Both the position numbers and the translations under genes were made by a program. The notes under the pieces were generated by a model. It was not told the origin of the DNA, did no database searches, and saw only the letters and a list, made by a program, of their open reading frames with translations. A stretch of 25,225 bases of DNA, taken from positions 1 to 25,225 of the forward strand of contig JASVEC010000252.1 in the NCBI GenBank assembly GCA_030770535.1, read 5' to 3'. Position 1 is the stretch's first letter; each line of letters begins with the position of its first letter. Origin of the DNA: Batkoa obscura. Taxonomy: Eukaryota > Entomophthoromycota > Entomophthoromycetes > Entomophthorales > Batkoaceae. This document shows positions 20,301-25,225 of this stretch, piece after piece.

Positions 20301-20699
20301 TTCAATCCTAACATCTTAAATATACTCTTCTTAGACGATTAGATAGTTTTTAATATCCTTCTTGCGATAAAGGTTTAAAGTCTTACAAAATTCAAAAGAA
20401 GAGTATCATTTTCTCAAAAAATTATGAATCTTATTCATAAAATACATTTTAAGGTCAAAAATATTTCATTAGTCATTTTTGGTTTAATGTCAAAGTAAGT
20501 AAATCAGGGATGAATTTTGTGAAAACAATTATTACAAATCAATTGTTGAGTTGCAAGAAAGTTGCTACTTTCGAAATAATATTAGTCCTAAGGAGTTTTA
20601 AGAATCATAATACCTCAAAGCTTTGGATTGTTTAAAATAAAATCATAGAATATAAATATTAAGAGCTTTGACTCTTAATACACAATCTTTTGAATAAAC
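20301..20699. other. Intergenic stretch
   Basis: No supported feature between the end of relic B and the next MITE. Confidence 0.45.
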
Positions 20700-20800
20700 G
20701 GGGGATATCTTTTTGGTTTCCTCACTTCTTCCATTTTTTTGAATGCTATTTGAGCGAAAAAACTGTTAGTAAAATTCTTAAACAAAAAAAGACATCCTTA
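20700..20800 (-). mobile_element. MITE copy 12
   Basis: GGGGGATATCTTTTTGGTTT to AAAAAAAGACATCCTTA; core TGAATGCTATTTGAGCG in minus orientation. Terminal TA not preserved, so somewhat older. Confidence 0.85.
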
Positions 20801-21445
20801 AATAATATTTTTTAGCTAAAGGGTTTGCATGCTTTTATAATTACCATTTAATTTGCTTTACCAAAATATTTTTCACTACCAAAAAGGTTGAAAAGCTCTA
20901 TCAGTGTCATATAGTTGTATAAAATTTACAAATTCAAACTAAATGTAAAATGAAAAAATTATTTGATTCAGATCAGACATTTGAACTCGTTTAAATGTCA
21001 GACAATTTTAACACGGTTTCTAATATTAATAATAGTCATAACATATCTAATATATTGAATCAAAATTCAGCTATTTAATATTTCTGTTTATTGAAAAAAA
21101 GGTTATAAAACCATGACAATTATATTAAAGTTAAGAAATAAATGAGTCACTTGATAAATGATATAGAAATACCATGAATGTTTGTTTGATATAAGTGAAT
21201 TCAATAAATTTTTTAAATGAAAGAAATGTGAATGTTTTTTTTCAATACCTGGTAGCTAACACATATAAAGATTAGCTTAATATGATTACCACTTTATTAC
21301 AAAAATTCGGCAAAAAAAGAACCCAACTTATACTAAATTATCAGAGTCTGTCCTCTCTATATCAACTGTTTCAATAGTAATTAAATAAAGTGACCTGGCT
21401 AAATAACTTGAAACATCCTTAATTTATAGTCCCTAGTTTTTTATT
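20801..21445. other. AT-rich intergenic stretch
   Basis: No supported feature. Confidence 0.45.
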
Positions 21446-22120
21446 TGCCAATTGATTCTGGGCTTATATTCCAACGAACTCTTTTATATCTTCTGTTAAA
21501 TTTAGGCATATCCTTATCAAACAGATAATGTTTGATAGTTGAATTAAAGTTTTTCTTTCCTTTCTTTAATTCTTTGAATTTTAAGAGCTTTTTTGCAAGG
21601 CATTATATTCTCCTCTTCTAACTACCTACCTAGTCTAATCTATTATATAATTAGCTTAAAACAGGATAAACAAATAAATTAAAGATCTAATTTATTATTA
21701 TATTCTATGTCCAGCATTTTCTACATATTTTATAAATCCAATTTTGACATCAACATCAACATCAATATTGTATAATAAACTATATACTAAAATATCAGTA
21801 AAATAAATTAACTTTTGAAACATTAGATATCAATATTTTCAAATTCTTTAAAATAATACGCATAGTCTTCTATACTCTCAAAATCAAAGTTGTATTTATC
21901 ATAATTAAACTACTTATTTATTTTCAAAACAAATAAATATCATTTGCTATTTGTTTAGCCGCTTTTTTATATGTACCTACCTTTCTACCAATAGGCTTAT
22001 TAAGGTAATAAATAAAAAAGACCTTATGTCAACATTTTCTCGCACATAGTGCAAGAGCCGGAGTTTGCCTCATATAATATATTGACACGATCTTTGCACC
22101 TAACGAAATAGACTAAAAAT
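21446..22120 (-). pseudogene. Chain of coding-like minus-strand segments, unidentified gene or relic
   Basis: Reading the minus strand from right to left, a series of short open segments has protein-like composition unusual for this AT-rich DNA: one around 22110-22027 (RCKDRVNILYEANSG, then a CTMC), one around 22024-21925 (KPIGRKVGTYKKAAKQIAND), one around 21910-21826 (acidic, YNFDFESIEDYAYYFKEFE), one around 21825-21697 (NIDVDVDVKIGFIKYVENAG) and a last of about 53 codons ending at 21446 (KHYLFDKDMPKFNRRYKRVR). I could not join them with GT-AG introns in frame, and no start was found, so a decayed gene is likelier than a live one. The family is not recognised. Confidence 0.35.
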
Positions 22121-22647
22121 TGAATTTGTACTTAAATTGAATACATTTTGTGAAAACAATTATATATAAAAAAAACCATGTTTGTATTTACATATTATCA
22201 CCTGTACAGTTTAAACATGCACTGTCTATGTTAAATATAGATTTGAGTTTCGCTACACTTTTATCAAACATCTAGGGCATTTTAAAAAACAAAAGGAACT
22301 AATTTTTAGTTTTGACTATTTTGATTACTTATAAACTGATAGTAAATGCTTAATTTTTCGCAGCTCTGATTCTTTACAAATTATGAAAACTAAGTATGAA
22401 CATTAAAAAAATCTACCTTTTTGTTTTAAAATTTGCTATAAAAATTTTGTAAGTTTAATCAAAATCAAACTGGGAATTTTATTTTATGATCTTAAGTCCT
22501 TTATCACTCCCTTATATTAATGATGGAAAAGTAATTAAACAGTATTTTCAAAACCTTCATCAAATAAATATGAATAACCCCAAATTCTAATTAACATGGG
22601 ATAAGCAAACAAATGCATTCTTAAATCAATCTATCAAATGTATCATA
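22121..22647. other. AT-rich intergenic stretch
   Basis: No supported feature. Confidence 0.45.
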
Positions 22648-22745
22648 TGGGGATGTATTTTTGTGTTTGAATTTTACTAATAAATTTTCTGCTTAAATAG
22701 CGTTTAAAAAATGAAAAAATAATGAAGTCAAAAAAAACACTCCTG
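22648..22745 (+). mobile_element. MITE copy 13
   Basis: TGGGGATGTATTTTTGTGTT to AAAAAACACTCCTG with TA at both edges. Confidence 0.9.
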
Positions 22746-23220
22746 TATGCTACTTTTTTTACTACTCATATAGATAGAAGACATAATTAAAAACAGAAAA
22801 CCTTCAGAAGGTGGGTAGGATTAATATAAATAGAGGGATTGAAATGTTGTAAAGGAGCTTTAACAATATCATCAGCTATTGAAGCTCAACCCATATTGAG
22901 ATTATATACTACCTAAATCTTAAATTTCAAGGTGGATTAAAATAAATCAATATAATTATGTCAATGTCAACTTGGAGCCTAACTGTTTTAAAGCTATTTT
23001 TAATCCAAATAAATGACTGACTGCGCTGAAGTAGTGAGTATATCTTATCTAAGATCAAATAAAAATGACATAGTGATGTAAAATTAAATGATAAATGTAA
23101 TAATAAAGTATGACGTGCAAAAGAGTTTTATTAAAAAATCATAAATATAAGGGGTAATTATATAAACACAACCAATAAATATAATACCAAAAGGAGGAAC
23201 AGTTTTTAAACACAAGTTTG
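22746..23220. other. Intergenic stretch
   Basis: No supported feature; it is the 3' flank of the minus-strand acidic-protein gene. Confidence 0.45.
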
Positions 23221-23653
23221 CTACTTTCTTAACCAAGGCAAGCCTTCATTGGGGTGGCTAGATAAACCTTCTGAAGAGGTGAGACTGATACTTGAATATG
23301 ATCTAGGAAGCCCAGAGCCATCTTCAGTATTAGTATCATAGGGCGACGAAGGTAATATATTGTTCAAGTCAAAGAATTCAAACAATAAATAGCTATCAGA
23401 GCTTAAGTCACTTTCACTAGCAAACTCTAAATCAAACATTAGAAATAACTAAAGTATGATATAACAATTTAATATACTTACCAAATAAATCTAGTGGTAC
23501 AATATTGCTTGCAATCGAAAGATAATAACTTTCATCCCTTTGCTCCATATAATTACTGTAATCATTGTAATCAAACTCTTCGTTACCATTAAATAAACCT
23601 TCAAAAGAAATAAAAACTTTGGTTTGGTCATCCAAATCAAAATCAAGACTCAT
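23221..23653 (-). CDS. Small acidic Ser/Tyr-rich protein, unknown function
   Basis: Two exons, 23653-23482 and 23426-23221, give 125 aa; the 55-nt intron runs from GTAAGT to GATTTAG with a branch-like TCTAATG. The nearer upstream acceptor (CTTTAG) leads to a stop, so the later one was chosen. The protein is strongly acidic in its first half (MSLDFDLDDQ, NEEFDYNDY), then Ser-rich, ending in a short GLPWLRK. There is no signal peptide or membrane helix, so a nuclear or cytosolic disordered protein is likely; acidic plus aromatic residues would fit a transcription activation region, but that is a guess. A degenerate paralog at 16386-16901 shares the EEF.Y..Y core and the intron position, which supports this being a real gene. 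Confidence 0.7.
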
Positions 23654-23876
23654 TTTAGTTTAGCTTTTTTCAAATATTAAAAGAGTACTTTAAGATTTCC
23701 TCGTAAAAAAATTCATGCTTGTATTTATATTTTTCAAAGGAAACATTTGGATTGGAATTGAAATAAGGGTTGGCAATTTACTTAATTAAGTAACTGTAAA
23801 TCTTCAGCTTGATTATTGGCTGAAATTAAACGAATAAAAGTTAGGAATTTATAACCTAAGAATCTACATAAGTATG

Positions 23877-23969
23877 TGAGGGGATTTTTTTGACTTCACT
23901 TTTATCTTTGAGTACTATTTGAATGGAAAAATTGTTAGTAAAATTCTCAAACATAAAAATACATTCCCA
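23877..23969 (-). mobile_element. MITE copy 14
   Basis: TGAGGGGATTTTTTTGACTT to ATAAAAATACATTCCCA, with a clear TA on the right. Lies just upstream of the acidic-protein gene and could overlap its promoter. Confidence 0.8.
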
Positions 23970-24371
23970 TATACTACTGAAAAAGATAAATTTTCGAGTT
24001 ATTTGCAATAAATCGACCAATAATAAAGCATAATACTATCCAATTATTTTTCAGAATATTTATTTTTTAATTATATAACAGTAGTCTAGGATATGAGGTA
24101 AACGTTTAAACTTGCTTTTGTAAACTAGTCAATAATTTGATTTAATATTTCTCAATTATTAAATAATCATCAAAATCTGCTTACTTGTAGCTCTTTAAGC
24201 TTTTTAAAATTGACATCATAAATACATTTTTTAGTTAAAAGCTTTCAGCTTTATGAAAACCAGACTTTATAGAAATAATATTTGGTTTAAAATAAAACAG
24301 CATTCTATAGAAAATAGTAGGCTTATATAAAAAACAACATTTGAACATTTTCAAACATAAATAAAAACATA

Positions 24372-24456
24372 TGGGGATGTTTTTTTTGATTTCACATTTT
24401 CCGCTCAAATAAGTGGAAAAATGCTAGTAAAATAATGAAATACAAAAAACATCCCA
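24372..24456 (-). mobile_element. MITE copy 15 (short, rearranged core)
   Basis: TGGGGATGTTTTTTTTGATT to ATACAAAAAACATCCCA with TA at both edges, but only about 85 bp. The core TTTTCCGCTC...AAGTGGAAAA is a compact palindrome, suggesting loss of the usual middle. Confidence 0.85.
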
Positions 24457-25225
24457 TATTCTAACTTTTATTATTATTAAAGACTATTTTTTGTTTACAT
24501 TTAAATTATAAATAGTAAAAATTAGAACGAAATTTAGATAAGTAGATATTAACTCGAAAAATTATAAGCTATAATAATAATTCAGTAAAATCTGTTTTTA
24601 TAAATATAACCTTCAAACTTTAACTAGCATCCCGTATAATATATAAATTATTTTTAATCAGTAATTCTATGATTTAGAAGATGATTTTAAAGTATTTATT
24701 TTCTAAGTTTTTTAAGACTTAAAAAAACTATTGATTTAACAATACCAAGATATTATGCAATACAAGCAATGGAAATCTAAGTCTATTAATTAAAGTGATA
24801 AATGCTTTTAAAGATGATGTATTATTTTTTTTTCTCAGATTTTGTTTATAGCTATTATACACAACTTTGTCAAGATCTAACAAAATATATTCTGAAATAA
24901 TTTATGAGTATTTGATTAAATATTAACTTAAAAACTGTTTTTTTAAGTTGGCATTATCAAAAAAGAACAGTCTATTTAACTTAGTTATTTATTATAATAA
25001 ATAACCATCTCTTTAAAATACAAACCAACTAAAAAAACTAATTACTTTTTATTAAGTTTAAATCAACTGCTATAAAAACATAAAAACATAAAAACAAAAA
25101 GTAGTATAATAACAGTGTTTATAAATAATGACAATATGTATAAAATTTCAAAAAAATTGTTATCTTATTATTTAAAAAGAACTGTGTCTAAGATCCTAGG
25201 AAGCTTTTTAATAAAAGTGTTTTTT
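24457..25225. other. AT-rich right edge
   Basis: No gene, RNA or repeat could be supported. Confidence 0.5.

Noticed and set aside
21400-21520. Third relic of the 14.6 kb gene (a stretch reading FWAYI, like NWAYI)
   Set aside because: Match is short and the flanks do not align; the minus strand of the same interval has a better coding-like frame.
1-25225. tRNA, rRNA, CRISPR arrays, retroelements or virus-like elements
   Set aside because: No T-loop consensus, rRNA-like blocks, spaced repeats, reverse transcriptase, integrase or capsid motifs were seen on either strand.

Overview
This window reads as nuclear DNA of an AT-rich fungus. Six genes are supported. Four are spliced, counting the acidic protein near the right end, with short GT-AG introns of 42-62 nt that often carry a CTAAT/CTAAC-like branch site. 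The lipase resembles yeast Tgl2. The small introns, base composition and many lineage-specific proteins suggest an early-diverging lineage, possibly Conidiobolus-like; that placement is inference. No prokaryotic operons, tRNA, rRNA, CRISPR array or viral element was recognised.

Layout. 1-2700: gene-poor, a few short coding-like fragments. 2701-3825 (minus): three-exon alpha/beta-hydrolase lipase with a complete catalytic triad. 4918-5421 (minus): small single-pass membrane protein with a signal peptide. 6765-7512 (minus): four-exon hemerythrin-like protein, rebuilt here by joining exons. 7.8-10.3 kb: cluster of ~100-bp TA-flanked MITEs and a separate inverted-repeat element. 10405-13212 (minus): secreted 935-aa protein of 13 tandem six-cysteine modules with Pro-rich linkers and a Tyr/Gly-rich tail, the most unusual gene here. 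14569-15626 (plus): three-exon protein with two membrane segments, of a family I cannot name. 16-20.3 kb: gene graveyard with two decayed paralogs of the 14.6 kb gene (one split by two MITEs) and one decayed paralog of the acidic-protein gene at 23.2-23.65 kb. 20.3-25.2 kb: more MITEs, coding-like minus-strand segments at 21.4-22.1 kb, and the two-exon acidic protein (23221-23653, minus).

The genes do not form an obvious pathway. The two clearest themes are module duplication inside the secreted cysteine-rich protein and local gene duplication followed by decay and invasion by one MITE family (15 copies found by eye). Exon joins, repeat identities and relic alignments were made by reading, without alignment software.
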